Origin: Cellulosilyticum lentocellum DSM 5427
GTDB lineage: Bacteria > Bacillota > Clostridia > Lachnospirales > Cellulosilyticaceae
Direction: 5' to 3'
Assembly: GCF_000178835.2 (NCBI RefSeq)
Contig: NC_015275.1
Coordinates: 765,001-829,000, forward strand
Length of the DNA stretch: 64,000 nt
Made by a program: the position numbers and the translations under genes. This document shows, one piece after another, positions 33,264 to 42,116 of this stretch (the stretch's first letter is position 1; every line of letters starts with the position of its first letter). Below the pieces are notes generated by a model. The model was not told the DNA's origin. It ran no database searches and saw only the letters and a list, made by a program, of their open reading frames with translations.

Positions 33264-35580
33264 TGTCATTAAAAAACCTAATTTGGTTCTAATTACAATT
33301 ATATATTTAGCAGGTATATTTATGGGAGCTATTGATACTGGAATTGTAACACCAGCTAGGACTATTATTCAAAGCAACCTAGGTGTTGATGGGCAAACAG
33401 GAATATGGATGATTACCATTTATACGCTTGCTTATGCAGCCAGTATTCCGATTATGGGAAAGTTTGCGGATAAGTTTGGCAGAAAGTATGTTTATCTATT
33501 AAGCGTAACGCTTTTTGGTACGGGTTCACTTTTATGTGGTCTTTCACAAGAGGTAGGTAGCTTTAGTATGCTACTGATTGCTAGAGCAATTCAAGCTATT
33601 GGTGGAGGTGGCATTGTACCAGTGGCTACAGCAGAGTTTGGCACTAGTTATCCGCCGGAAAAGCGTGGGATGGCTTTAGGTATGGTAGGAGGCGTTTATG
33701 GTATTGCCAATATTTTTGGTGCCTCTGCAGGAAGTGCCATATTAGATTTGTTTGGGCAAAATAATTGGCAATTTATTTTCTATGTGAATATACCGATTAC
33801 TTTATTTATTATTTTAGCAGGTATTTTTGTTTTACCTCGTTGTGAAAGAAGAGATACCAAGAAGGTCGATGGCTTAGGGATACTCACCCTTACAATAATG
33901 GTGCTGTCATTACTCTATGGACTTAAAAATATTGATTTCTTCGAGTTTTTAAATAGTATGAAATCAACAGATGTCTATCCATACTTACTTATTTTCATTT
34001 TATTATTACCTGTATTTGTGCTTATAGAGAAAAAAGCAGCAGACCCAGTTATGAATTTAAAATACTTTACTAATAAAAATATCGTGGTCACCTTAATTAT
34101 TTCTTTTATTAGTGGGGTTGTCATGATGGGAATGATTTTCGTACCTCAATTTTCAGAGAATGTACTTAAGATTAAAACAGGTAGTGGTGGCTACTTAGTT
34201 ATCATTTTAGGACTATTTGCAGGGGTTGCGGCTCCTGTATCCGGAAAGCTTATTGATAAGTTTGGAGCGAAACTTATTTTAGCACTTGGCTTTATTATTT
34301 CCATAGTAGGATCAGTATTCCTTGTATTTGTAACAACTTACTATCCTAATATGTTAACAGTTGTAATAGGCTTGGTATTTACGGGACTTGGTATTGGCTT
34401 TACTATGGGAACGCCCATTAACTATATGATGATGGCTAATACAGATGAAGCAGAATCTAACTCTGCACTTGCAACGGTTTCTTTAGTGCGTTCTATAGGA
34501 ACGGCTATTGCACCCACTATTATGGTAGGTTTCATTGCAGCCGCTGGAGGGAATATTCAAAGCAATGTGATGAACCTTTTACCACAAGAACTAACAGTGC
34601 CAGACTTACCTTATGCTAAGGAACTTACAGAGACCTTTAACACACTTAAAGCCAATCCTCAAATGGCAGAGAAGTTAAAGGATATTACTATTCCAGATTT
34701 AACAGCTATGCAAACGGTTAAAATTGACTTTAACGGAAGCTCAGATTTTGAGATGCCAGAGGACCTAAAGAATCTGATGAAGGATTCAGATGTGACGACT
34801 ATCGTAGAAAATAGTAAAACACTTTCTAGTCGTATGTTTGACATGATAACGCCTAATGTGATCGCTTCTATCGAAGCAGGAATAGATCAAGGGATCGCAG
34901 GTATTAATGCCGGAATACCTGAATTAGAAAAACAAAAGGAAAAATTAAATGAAGGTTACACAGGTCTTAGTCAAGGCATTATGGGAATGGAAGCAGGTAT
35001 CAAAGAACAAAAAGCAGCACTTACTCAGTTACAAGATATTTTAGAGATGATGAGTAAACAAGGTGGTAATAACGCCCTGCCTAAAGGCATGAGCTTAGCT
35101 GAACTTCTCCCACCAGCAGCAAAGCAGCAAATGCCAGTAGCAGTCCTTGAGGAGCTCGAAGAAGTTAAATCATTAGAACAACTCAAAGCTAGAGAAGAAG
35201 GATTGACAAAAGCTATAGCAAATCTAGAGACAGAATTAGAAAAAAGTAAGAAGGGTCAAGAAGGAATGAAAGCAGGTCTAAGAGGTATTGAGACTGCCGA
35301 GGAGCAGATGAATGATATGGTTACGAAGATGAATAGCTTAAAAGCTGCCATTCCAGATAGCTTTGCTAAAGCAAAAGATAATTATTTAAAAGCCATTGAT
35401 GATAAGAAGGCGGTTTTAGAAGAAAGCTTTCAAACAACTTTAAATGTTGGTTTCCAAAGGGTTTATTTAACATCAGCTATTGCTGCAGCACTTGCTATTG
35501 TGTTTTTGGCTTTCTATAGTAATAAAGGGACTGATTATAAAACAGCAGCATTAGAGAAGGAAAATGCTCCAACTAAGTAA
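33256..35580 (+). CDS. MFS drug exporter (DHA2/EmrB type) with large periplasmic-type insert
   Basis: About 774 residues, much longer than the ~480-500 typical of the 14-helix DHA2 family. Standard motifs are present: GAIDTGIVTPARTII, GKFADKFGRKYVYL (motif A) and ARAIQAIGGGGIVPV (motif C region). After about residue 434, a region of about 295 residues without helices is inserted before the last membrane helix (VYLTSAIAAALAIVFLAFY). It is rich in Gln, Glu and Lys heptads and predicted coiled coil (GIAGINAGIPELEKQKEKL). The start ATG 33256 follows GGAG at 33243-33246 and overlaps marR by 8 bases. The insert may contact another envelope protein or the cell wall. Terminator 35588-35623. Confidence 0.88.
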   Translation: MTNVIKKPNLVLITIIYLAGIFMGAIDTGIVTPARTIIQSNLGVDGQTGIWMITIYTLAYAASIPIMGKFADKFGRKYVYLLSVTLFGTGSLLCGLSQEVGSFSMLLIARAIQAIGGGGIVPVATAEFGTSYPPEKRGMALGMVGGVYGIANIFGASAGSAILDLFGQNNWQFIFYVNIPITLFIILAGIFVLPRCERRDTKKVDGLGILTLTIMVLSLLYGLKNIDFFEFLNSMKSTDVYPYLLIFILLLPVFVLIEKKAADPVMNLKYFTNKNIVVTLIISFISGVVMMGMIFVPQFSENVLKIKTGSGGYLVIILGLFAGVAAPVSGKLIDKFGAKLILALGFIISIVGSVFLVFVTTYYPNMLTVVIGLVFTGLGIGFTMGTPINYMMMANTDEAESNSALATVSLVRSIGTAIAPTIMVGFIAAAGGNIQSNVMNLLPQELTVPDLPYAKELTETFNTLKANPQMAEKLKDITIPDLTAMQTVKIDFNGSSDFEMPEDLKNLMKDSDVTTIVENSKTLSSRMFDMITPNVIASIEAGIDQGIAGINAGIPELEKQKEKLNEGYTGLSQGIMGMEAGIKEQKAALTQLQDILEMMSKQGGNNALPKGMSLAELLPPAAKQQMPVAVLEELEEVKSLEQLKAREEGLTKAIANLETELEKSKKGQEGMKAGLRGIETAEEQMNDMVTKMNSLKAAIPDSFAKAKDNYLKAIDDKKAVLEESFQTTLNVGFQRVYLTSAIAAALAIVFLAFYSNKGTDYKTAALEKENAPTK

Positions 35581-35587
35581 TAGAACT

Positions 35588-35623
35588 AAAAGCATCTATG
35601 AATCAAATCATAGATGCTTTTTT
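35588..35623 (+). terminator. Terminator of the marR-MFS operon
   Basis: AAAAGCATCTATGA (35588-35601) pairs with TCATAGATGCTTTT (35608-35621), loop ATCAAA, followed by TT. Confidence 0.88.
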
Positions 35624-35816
35624 AGGTGGTTTTGACAAAAAAGTATGAGTTTCTTCTATATAATAGTATAACTAAAAGTAAATGTTATTTAAAAGTTATC
35701 AACTTGTCATATTATAGTTGGCACAATTTGTTATAATAAAGAAAAGAATGATATAGCGCTATATCATTTAGAAGTAAAAAGTATTTTAGAAAAAGAATAA
35801 TCGAGGGGGAATTAAG

Positions 35817-37616
35817 ATGAAAAAGATAGTGCAGAAGATGATAACATTAGGGTTAGCAGGATGTTTAGTCATGAGTCCTACCTATGTAATGGCACGAGAA
35901 ACAACTAATCTTGAATTAAGTAAATATGCGCCTATACGTGTAACGGTAGATAGTGCAAATTACATAGAAAAAGAAGGCGAGCTAAGTGATATTACTATTG
36001 AAGAAAGAAGTGCCGGTTGCTTAACAAATATAAGAGATATGGATGAAAGAACACTAGTATTATCTTTAAAGAATACCTCATATACCTTTGCAAGTTTGCC
36101 AAAGATTACATTAAGTGACGGCTTTAAAAATTTAGGTAAGGTTCAAATAAGCTATGGAGAAACCAATAAGAAAGAAGATATTCAGCTTATATACATAACT
36201 TTACCTTATAGCAGTAACAAAGGAGCAAGAGGAACATTGACTGTCAGTGATTTAAAAGTAACAGCAGCAACCCTTAAAACAGGCGACTTGAATTTGAATC
36301 TAGGTTTATTATCTGAAACAAGATATGAGAGTGTAAAAGTGGCAGAAGTATTATCCTATGGTGCTACTCTTAAGGTAGATAGAGTTAAAGCAGTAGTAAC
36401 GGGAGATAATCGAGCTGTTAGCTTTGAGTTGCAAGAAGGAATGCCAGATAGCTTTATTGCGAATAGGCCATTAGAGTTTAGCCTAGATAAGGGATATTTC
36501 CGTAGTGAGCTTAATGATAGCAATACCTTAGATATTGGAGCTGTATTACTGAATGGTAAGGATATCACAAATCAAGTGAAATTAGAGCCTGAATTTGAAG
36601 AGGGGTTGATAGTAGGATTTACCATGCAGATTCCAACTATTGATAGAACAATACGTAATACTTTAAGTTTTGAGGGATTACAGCTTTGTGCTCAATCATC
36701 GGATTCAGGAAATATTACATTAACAGTAGAAGGAAGAGGCATTACTAATCCTATAAGTGAGATTATTGCTGAAATAGAAACTGCTACTTCAATTCGAGTA
36801 GAAGGTATTAAAGCTAAAGTAGGTGTAAGAAATCAAGTAGGTGGTAAAGTTATTATTAGTGAGAATGATAGAGGTATGTTAGCTAAAGGAAAAATCCGTT
36901 TAGAGTTGGAGGGGGAACCCTATATTTATTATAATAAGACCCCTAAAATTAAAGTAATACAAGGGGATGCAGAGTTAAAAGTAATTGGATGGGTGGACAA
37001 GGAAACTAATATTTTAGAGATAGAAGTGACAAGAGCTTCTAGAAAGGCTTCTATTATAGAAATAAGTGATTTTACTTACAGTGTAGATCGCACAGCTCCA
37101 GATGGTAAATTTGCTCTCACTATTAGCGGTAGTGCATTATCACCAGAAAATCCTACAGAAACAACTGTATTTGAAGATTTTATGATTACTTCTATGCCAG
37201 AAGTATTTCCGGGCATTCCTGTAGCACCGACAAATAAAACAGTAACCACAGTCTTTAAGTTGGGAAGTACAAACTATACTGTAGATGGTGTGAATTATGA
37301 GATGGATGTAGCACCATTTAGTCAAGATGGACGCACAATGATACCTATTCGTTATGCTGCTGAAGCTGCAGGTATATCTAGCAATGATGTAAAATTCTCA
37401 GGTGGAGTGATTATAGTACCAGCTAGTAAAAAAATAGAAATGACTTTAGGAAGTAGAGTAGTAAAAGCTGATGGTGAAGTGTCTACTATGATTACAGAAC
37501 CTATAAGTCTTAATGGTAGAACTTATGTACCTATTTCAGAAATTGCTAAGCTACTTAACTTACAAGTACAATGGAATCAAGAAGAGCAAACAGCTACATT
37601 TATTTTAATAAATTAG
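35817..37616 (+). CDS. Secreted protein with C-terminal copper-amine-oxidase-N (stalk) domain
   Basis: The 599-residue exported protein has a signal peptide at residues 1-26 (MVMSPTYVMA-type end, cleavage after VMA). The body consists of beta-rich modules of about 130-150 residues. One starts near residue 175, and another near 325 (IRVEGIKAKVGVRNQVGGKVIISE...DRTAPDGKFALTISGSAL). The C-terminal ~120 residues (YTVDGVNYEMDVAPFSQDGRTMIPIRYAAEAAG...NGRTYVPISEIAKLL) form the copper amine oxidase N-terminal-like stalk domain, a common wall or carbohydrate-associated module in Firmicutes without oxidase activity. The next gene is a paralog with reordered modules. Ribosome binding site GAGGGGGAA at 35803-35811. 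Function unknown; surface structure is likely. Confidence 0.82.
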   Translation: MKKIVQKMITLGLAGCLVMSPTYVMARETTNLELSKYAPIRVTVDSANYIEKEGELSDITIEERSAGCLTNIRDMDERTLVLSLKNTSYTFASLPKITLSDGFKNLGKVQISYGETNKKEDIQLIYITLPYSSNKGARGTLTVSDLKVTAATLKTGDLNLNLGLLSETRYESVKVAEVLSYGATLKVDRVKAVVTGDNRAVSFELQEGMPDSFIANRPLEFSLDKGYFRSELNDSNTLDIGAVLLNGKDITNQVKLEPEFEEGLIVGFTMQIPTIDRTIRNTLSFEGLQLCAQSSDSGNITLTVEGRGITNPISEIIAEIETATSIRVEGIKAKVGVRNQVGGKVIISENDRGMLAKGKIRLELEGEPYIYYNKTPKIKVIQGDAELKVIGWVDKETNILEIEVTRASRKASIIEISDFTYSVDRTAPDGKFALTISGSALSPENPTETTVFEDFMITSMPEVFPGIPVAPTNKTVTTVFKLGSTNYTVDGVNYEMDVAPFSQDGRTMIPIRYAAEAAGISSNDVKFSGGVIIVPASKKIEMTLGSRVVKADGEVSTMITEPISLNGRTYVPISEIAKLLNLQVQWNQEEQTATFILIN

Positions 37617-37629
37617 AAAAAGCATCAAG

Positions 37630-37671
37630 AAGAGCTAGATAAGGAGAAAACCTCATTTAGCTCTTTTTTCT
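37630..37671 (+). terminator. Terminator between the two stalk-domain genes
   Basis: GAGCTAGATAAGG (about 37632-37644) pairs with CCTCATTTAGCTC (about 37651-37663) with wobbles, followed by six T. Confidence 0.7.
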
Positions 37672-37788
37672 TATGTTAATTTATATTACAAGTGAGTTAA
37701 AAAAGAAATACGTTATGTTAAAGTGTATAGTAAAGAATACGGCAATTAGATAAGATAAAAAAGATTAGAATGTTAGGGGGAAAGTAAA

Positions 37789-39594
37789 GTGAGGAAAAGT
37801 AAAAAATGGATAAAGGCATTTAACCTAGTATTAGGCGTTATAATGGTACTATTGATAATAGATGTGAAGGTATGGGCTAGTAGTGAGACATTATCAGCAT
37901 ATAATTGGCATTTGCTATCACCGAATGAGATGGAAATCAAGGCAGAAGAAACGAATAAGATTACGTTGGGGATGGAAGATACCGAGCAAAATAGTACTGT
38001 TGAAATGACTGAAATTACTATAGAAATAGAAGGAGCTTATTTTGTAGTAGATCCCTTTTCGGGAAAGATTGATTTTAAAGTGTATAATCAGCTTATAGAC
38101 TTCCCTAAATGTATGCAAACAAATAAAGAGAGTTTAAAAGGAAGCAAGTTAGCTTCAAAGCTCTGCTTAGAGGTGGATGAGAGGAGCGTTGACAATAATA
38201 ATATTATTGATCAACTGCCTATTTATAGAACCTCCAATCAAAAAGGGGATATTATACTGACCTTTAATCAGAATAAAAAAACACAGCTCATTATTAAAGT
38301 AAAGGAAAAGTTAGAACTTGGAGAAGTGAGTAATACAGTTAATATTGAGCAAGCAGAAAAGACACACGATAGTGTTTATATACAGGAAAAAGTAAGTGGT
38401 GCCTTAAATAAAGGTGTTATAGAGCTAGCAATTTCAGAAGAGCTATTAAATTGGTGGAAGGGGATACAGATTCTAGAAGGCGATATTAAAGTGATTGTAT
38501 GGGAGCAAGGCGCACGGAAGGCAGGAAAAGTATGGATAGAGGTAGTAGAGACATCAACTGTACCTTCAAAAATTTGTTTATTTATTGAAAAAACATGTTT
38601 AGTAGAACCATTAAGTACATCATCACCATTTAAAACAATGGACTTACTCATAACAAGTCAAGTGTTTTCAAATACAGGGGTCAGTGCCAAGTATTGTTTA
38701 AAAGACTACTTGAGCATACTTCCAAGTAAACAAGTAACAGCAGGAGCAGCCGATAGGGCTATTTATTTCAAAGCTGGTAGTGAGGGGTATATTGTTGGAG
38801 AAGAATATTATCCAATACAAGGCTCTATTTATATGAAAGATCAATATCTTATGGCACCAATAAGAAGTATCTTAGAAAGTACAGGGATAGCTCATTACGA
38901 CCTTACTTACAACAAAGGAGAGATAACGCTTACAGTGGGAAAAGAAGAGCCTATTAGGAAAATCACTCTACAATTAGGAGAAAAAGATGTTATTGTAGAT
39001 AATCAAACTTATACTATGCAAACAGCACCAGAATTAAGAGCGGGTATCTTACATGTACCAGTATCTGAAATAGCAACCCTTTTAGAATTAGAGGTTTCTT
39101 CTTATAGAAGGGGAACAGGTATAGTATTGGGGGTAGAAGAACAAGAGAAAAGTAAAGAGATAAAAATAGTTACCGAGGGACAAAGATTAAAAGCGGGGCT
39201 TAGAAGACAAAATGCGGGGGAAGTTTATATAAAAGAAGGAACCAATGAACGATTTAAGAAAGGGGTATTAGAAATTGTTATTGGAGATGGAGGGGTTAAT
39301 GAGAAGTATAAATCCTATATATTACAAGCGATACCCGAAGTTTCAGTTATCAAAGGGGATTTAAAAATCAAACTTATAGGAGTGAGCCAGGAAAAGGCTA
39401 ATACATATGTAATAGAGATCATAGAGCAAAGTACGTTGCCATCAACCATTGCTGTAAGTTATCCAGATGTAGCATTAGATAGAACTACTCCAGAGGGGGA
39501 CTATGGATTTAAGCTATCTGGAGTAGCATTAGATAACAGAGAGATAGTGGTTAAAGACTTTTTTGAGGTAAGAACACCCAATACATGTGAGTAG
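37789..39594 (+). CDS. Secreted stalk-domain protein, paralog of the previous gene
   Basis: This 601-residue exported protein has an N-terminal hydrophobic segment (FNLVLGVIMVLLIIDVKVWA, residues about 11-30). The copper-amine-oxidase-N-like domain is central here (about residues 327-455: GSEGYIVGEEYYPI...MAPIRSILES...LHVPVSEIATLLEL). It is followed by a beta module (about 460-595) that matches the module ending in DRTAPDGKFALTISG of the preceding protein (here DRTTPEGDYGFKLSG). Thus the two neighbours share modules in a different order. The start GTG 37789 has AGGGGGAAAG at 37775-37784. It appears to be a separate transcript after a terminator. Role unknown. Confidence 0.8.
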   Translation: MRKSKKWIKAFNLVLGVIMVLLIIDVKVWASSETLSAYNWHLLSPNEMEIKAEETNKITLGMEDTEQNSTVEMTEITIEIEGAYFVVDPFSGKIDFKVYNQLIDFPKCMQTNKESLKGSKLASKLCLEVDERSVDNNNIIDQLPIYRTSNQKGDIILTFNQNKKTQLIIKVKEKLELGEVSNTVNIEQAEKTHDSVYIQEKVSGALNKGVIELAISEELLNWWKGIQILEGDIKVIVWEQGARKAGKVWIEVVETSTVPSKICLFIEKTCLVEPLSTSSPFKTMDLLITSQVFSNTGVSAKYCLKDYLSILPSKQVTAGAADRAIYFKAGSEGYIVGEEYYPIQGSIYMKDQYLMAPIRSILESTGIAHYDLTYNKGEITLTVGKEEPIRKITLQLGEKDVIVDNQTYTMQTAPELRAGILHVPVSEIATLLELEVSSYRRGTGIVLGVEEQEKSKEIKIVTEGQRLKAGLRRQNAGEVYIKEGTNERFKKGVLEIVIGDGGVNEKYKSYILQAIPEVSVIKGDLKIKLIGVSQEKANTYVIEIIEQSTLPSTIAVSYPDVALDRTTPEGDYGFKLSGVALDNREIVVKDFFEVRTPNTCE

Positions 39595-39686
39595 ATTCAA
39601 AGCTGACCTTGTGGTTTTGATATAGAACCATTACAATAAACAACATAAGAGATAATAAGCCCAAGCATGTAAAGGAGAAAATAGAA

Positions 39687-40445
39687 ATGTATTTTGATTC
39701 ACACGCACATTATGATGATGAAAGTTTTAATGAGGATCGTTATGAATTGCTAGAAAGTATGAAAGATAAAGGCGTTGATTTTATTGTTAATGCAGCAGCG
39801 GATATGGATTCTTGTTTAACGGGAATAGCTTTAGCTAAAAAATATCCTTTTATATATTGTAGCATTGGAGTACATCCACACGATGTAAAGAGCTTAAAAG
39901 AAGAAGATTTAGAAGAAATGAGAAAGCTAGCTAGTTATGAGAAGGTTGTAGCCATTGGTGAAATAGGCCTAGATTACTATTATGATAGTTCACCTAGGCA
40001 GGTGCAAAGAGAATGGTTTAAAAAGCAGCTTCTTTTAGCAAAAGAGCTTGATTTGCCAGTGATTATTCATAGTAGAGAAGCTTCACAGGAGACGTTTGAT
40101 TTGATTATGGAAAGCGGAGTAAGAGAAGGCGTTATTCACTGCTTTTCAGGAAGTCATGAACTCGCTAAAGAATATGTAAAAAAAGGTTTTTTCATAGGAA
40201 TAGGTGGTTCTTTAACTTTTAAAAACGCCAAAAAAACAGTTAAGGTAGTGGAAACTATCGGACTAGAAAATATACTTATTGAGACAGATTCACCTTATCT
40301 GACACCAGTACCTCATAGAGGAAAGAGAAATGACTCATCTTACTTAAAATATGTAGTAGAGAAAATTGCAGAAATTAAAGGGGTGACCCCAGAAGAAGTG
40401 GCTAGCATAAGCTGTCAAAATGCTAAAACATTATTTAGAATTTAG
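39687..40445 (+). CDS. tatD: TatD family metal-dependent hydrolase/deoxyribonuclease
   Basis: A 252-residue cytoplasmic TIM-barrel metallohydrolase. Metal ligands are in the N-terminal YFDSHAHYDDESF (HxH), AIGEIGLDYYYD (Glu), VIIHSREA (His), GVIHCFSGS (His) and the late IETDSPYLTP (Asp). This is the complete family set and normal length. TatD proteins act as 3'-5' exonucleases or in DNA repair; a tRNA or D-aminoacyl role has also been discussed. Ribosome binding site AAAGGAG at 39670-39676. Terminator 40483-40516 follows. Confidence 0.93.
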   Translation: MYFDSHAHYDDESFNEDRYELLESMKDKGVDFIVNAAADMDSCLTGIALAKKYPFIYCSIGVHPHDVKSLKEEDLEEMRKLASYEKVVAIGEIGLDYYYDSSPRQVQREWFKKQLLLAKELDLPVIIHSREASQETFDLIMESGVREGVIHCFSGSHELAKEYVKKGFFIGIGGSLTFKNAKKTVKVVETIGLENILIETDSPYLTPVPHRGKRNDSSYLKYVVEKIAEIKGVTPEEVASISCQNAKTLFRI

Positions 40446-40482
40446 ACGAGAAGGCTTGGGAGAAAAGAGAAAAAAAGAAAAT

Positions 40483-40516
40483 AAAAAAACAGCTTTTGGA
40501 AAAAGCTGTTTTTTTA
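40483..40516 (+). terminator. Terminator of tatD
   Basis: AAAAAAACAGCTTTT (40483-40497) pairs with AAAAGCTGTTTTTTT, loop GGA. Confidence 0.9.
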
Positions 40517-40834
40517 TTTTGTATACAAATACTAAACTCAGGCTTTATAAAGGGTAAGAAAATGATATGGAATAAAATAGAAAAAAAGTATATTGAAGAG
40601 AAAAAATACTTCTCAAATAAGGGGAAATTTTAATGAAATAAAGTAAAAAATAGTGCGTGTCATAAAAATAATGAAAAGGACATATAATAGTTATTAATAA
40701 AATATTACATAATTGTTAAAAGTGATTTTTTGAAAAAGAAAATTTTAATACATCAAACCCTTGAGAAATCGTGAATATAGATGAGATTTTGGCTTAATTT
40801 TCTGATTTTCCAATAAAAACTTATTACAAAAAGC
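40517..40834. other. AT-rich intergenic stretch without recognised features
   Basis: About 320 bases between the tatD terminator and the next promoter. There are no open frames with a ribosome site, no clear hairpins and no repeats that I could support. Confidence 0.4.
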
Positions 40835-41017
40835 TTGAAAAACTAAAAAATATATATTACAATCGTATTTGTAGTTGCAATAAATTAAAAATTGCATTTA
40901 TTAACAAATCGTTGTAGTAAAGCCCGATTCACCAGATCAAGTGAGAAAGACCAATTGTTTTGATTAGTAAAGATAAAACTAAACTTTTATCAAGACAATC
41001 ATTTTAAGGAGGATATC
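40835..41017 (+). promoter_or_regulatory. Promoter and structured leader of the 3D-domain gene
   Basis: TTGAAA (40835-40840) and TACAAT (40858-40863) are 17 bases apart. The resulting leader of about 150 bases contains TTCAC/GTGAG arms near 40929-40945 and a long hairpin: ATTGTTTTGAT (40954-40964) pairs with ATCAAGACAAT (40989-40999), 11 pairs with one wobble, ending just before AAGGAGG at 41007. Cell-wall hydrolase genes of this type are often preceded by riboswitches (cyclic-di-AMP), but I cannot match the conserved core, so this is left as an unidentified structured leader. Confidence 0.5.
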
Positions 41018-42040
41018 ATGAAGAATCGAAGTAGAATCGCTTTATTGATTGTAGCGTTGTTTATGCTATGTGCAGTTAGTATTACAGCCTATCAATCCAT
41101 GTCAAAGATTATTACTTTAGTCGATGACGGGAAAGTGACTCAATATGAAACAGACGCAAGTAGCGTAAAAGAACTATTAACGCAGTTGAAGGTTACCCTT
41201 GGTGACAAAGATACTGTGCAACCTGCATTAGAAACTGAAATTGAAGACAATATGAAAATCACTATAGAAAGATGGAAACCTACAGTAAGCTATACAGAAA
41301 ATGGAGAAACAGTTGAATTCAAAACTGGACTCTCTGTAGTAGGAGATATCATTGATGCAAAAGGTTTAACAAATGCTGAGGGCTTAGCAGTTGAACCTAG
41401 CTTAGAAACAAAAGTTACAGACGGTATGAAAATTACTGTTAAAACAAAAAAAGTTGAAACAGTAAACGAAACAAGACAAATCGGCTTTGAAACAAAAGTT
41501 GTTGAAACAGCTGATTTAGCATTTGGTGAAACGAAAGTTAAGCAAGAAGGTAAAAATGGGCTTAAAGAAGTAAGTTTAGAAAGAACTTACTTTGGTGGTG
41601 AAGTGGTTGACGAAAAGGTTTTAAATGTCAATGTAACACAAGAACCTACAGAAGAGATTGTACTTAAAGGTGTACAGAATTCTATCAAAGACTCATTTAC
41701 AGGAAAAAGTTATGCATATACAAAAGTATATGAGATGGAAGCTACAGCGTATACAAATGGTAATGATGGATGGGGTAACCGTACTGCAAGTGGTATGACT
41801 ACATTCGTAGGCATGGTTGCAGTTGACCCGAAGGTTATTCCACTAGGAACAAAAATCTATGTTGAAGGTTATGGTATTGCCATTGCTGGAGATACAGGTG
41901 GAGCTATTAAAGGTAATATTGTTGATTTATTCTTTAATAGCAACAAAGAATGTTTCCAATTTGGGCGCCAATATGGTCTTAATGTCTATATACTAAAAGA
42001 CCAAGATGTTGATGTAAAAGCAGAACGTAAATCTTATTAA
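41018..42040 (+). CDS. Secreted DUF348/G5/3D-domain cell-wall protein (YabE-like)
   Basis: A 340-residue exported protein. The N-terminal helix (IALLIVALFMLCAVSITAYQ) is a signal or anchor. It is followed by two DUF348 units (KIITLVDDGKVTQYETDASSVKELL... and VSYTENGETVEFKTGLSVVGDII) and a G5 domain (VNETRQIGFETKVVE...LKEVSLERTYFGGEVV). The C-terminal 3D domain (MEATAYTNGNDGWGNRTASGM...VAVDPKVIPLGTKIYVEGYG...GDTGGAIKGNIVDLFF) holds the conserved Asp residues. RpfB/YabE relatives cleave or bind peptidoglycan, so a muralytic role during growth or resuscitation is likely. Expression probably depends on the structured leader before it. Confidence 0.92.
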   Translation: MKNRSRIALLIVALFMLCAVSITAYQSMSKIITLVDDGKVTQYETDASSVKELLTQLKVTLGDKDTVQPALETEIEDNMKITIERWKPTVSYTENGETVEFKTGLSVVGDIIDAKGLTNAEGLAVEPSLETKVTDGMKITVKTKKVETVNETRQIGFETKVVETADLAFGETKVKQEGKNGLKEVSLERTYFGGEVVDEKVLNVNVTQEPTEEIVLKGVQNSIKDSFTGKSYAYTKVYEMEATAYTNGNDGWGNRTASGMTTFVGMVAVDPKVIPLGTKIYVEGYGIAIAGDTGGAIKGNIVDLFFNSNKECFQFGRQYGLNVYILKDQDVDVKAERKSY

Positions 42041-42044
42041 AACT

Positions 42045-42085
42045 AATAGGAGGTTCTTCACTTTTAAAGTGAAGAACCTCCTATT
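42045..42085. terminator. Perfect 20-bp inverted repeat between convergent genes
   Basis: Arms 42045-42064 and 42066-42085 are exact reverse complements around one central base, so a long hairpin forms in RNA from either strand. The T tract after it is poor on both strands (GCTATATTG rightward, TTAGTTTTAAT leftward), unlike the other terminators here. Confidence 0.6.
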
Positions 42086-42116
42086 GCTATATTGTTTAGG
42101 GCTCTTATTTCTAGCA

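Noticed and set aside
35718-35735. TTGGCAC-like sequence as a sigma-54 promoter
   Set aside because: The -12 part (TTGC) is missing at the right distance and no activator gene is nearby; the TATAAT that follows is a better candidate.
40864-41017. Cyclic-di-AMP (ydaO) or cyclic-di-GMP riboswitch call
   Set aside because: The context fits but I could not find the conserved core of either class; listed only as an unidentified leader.
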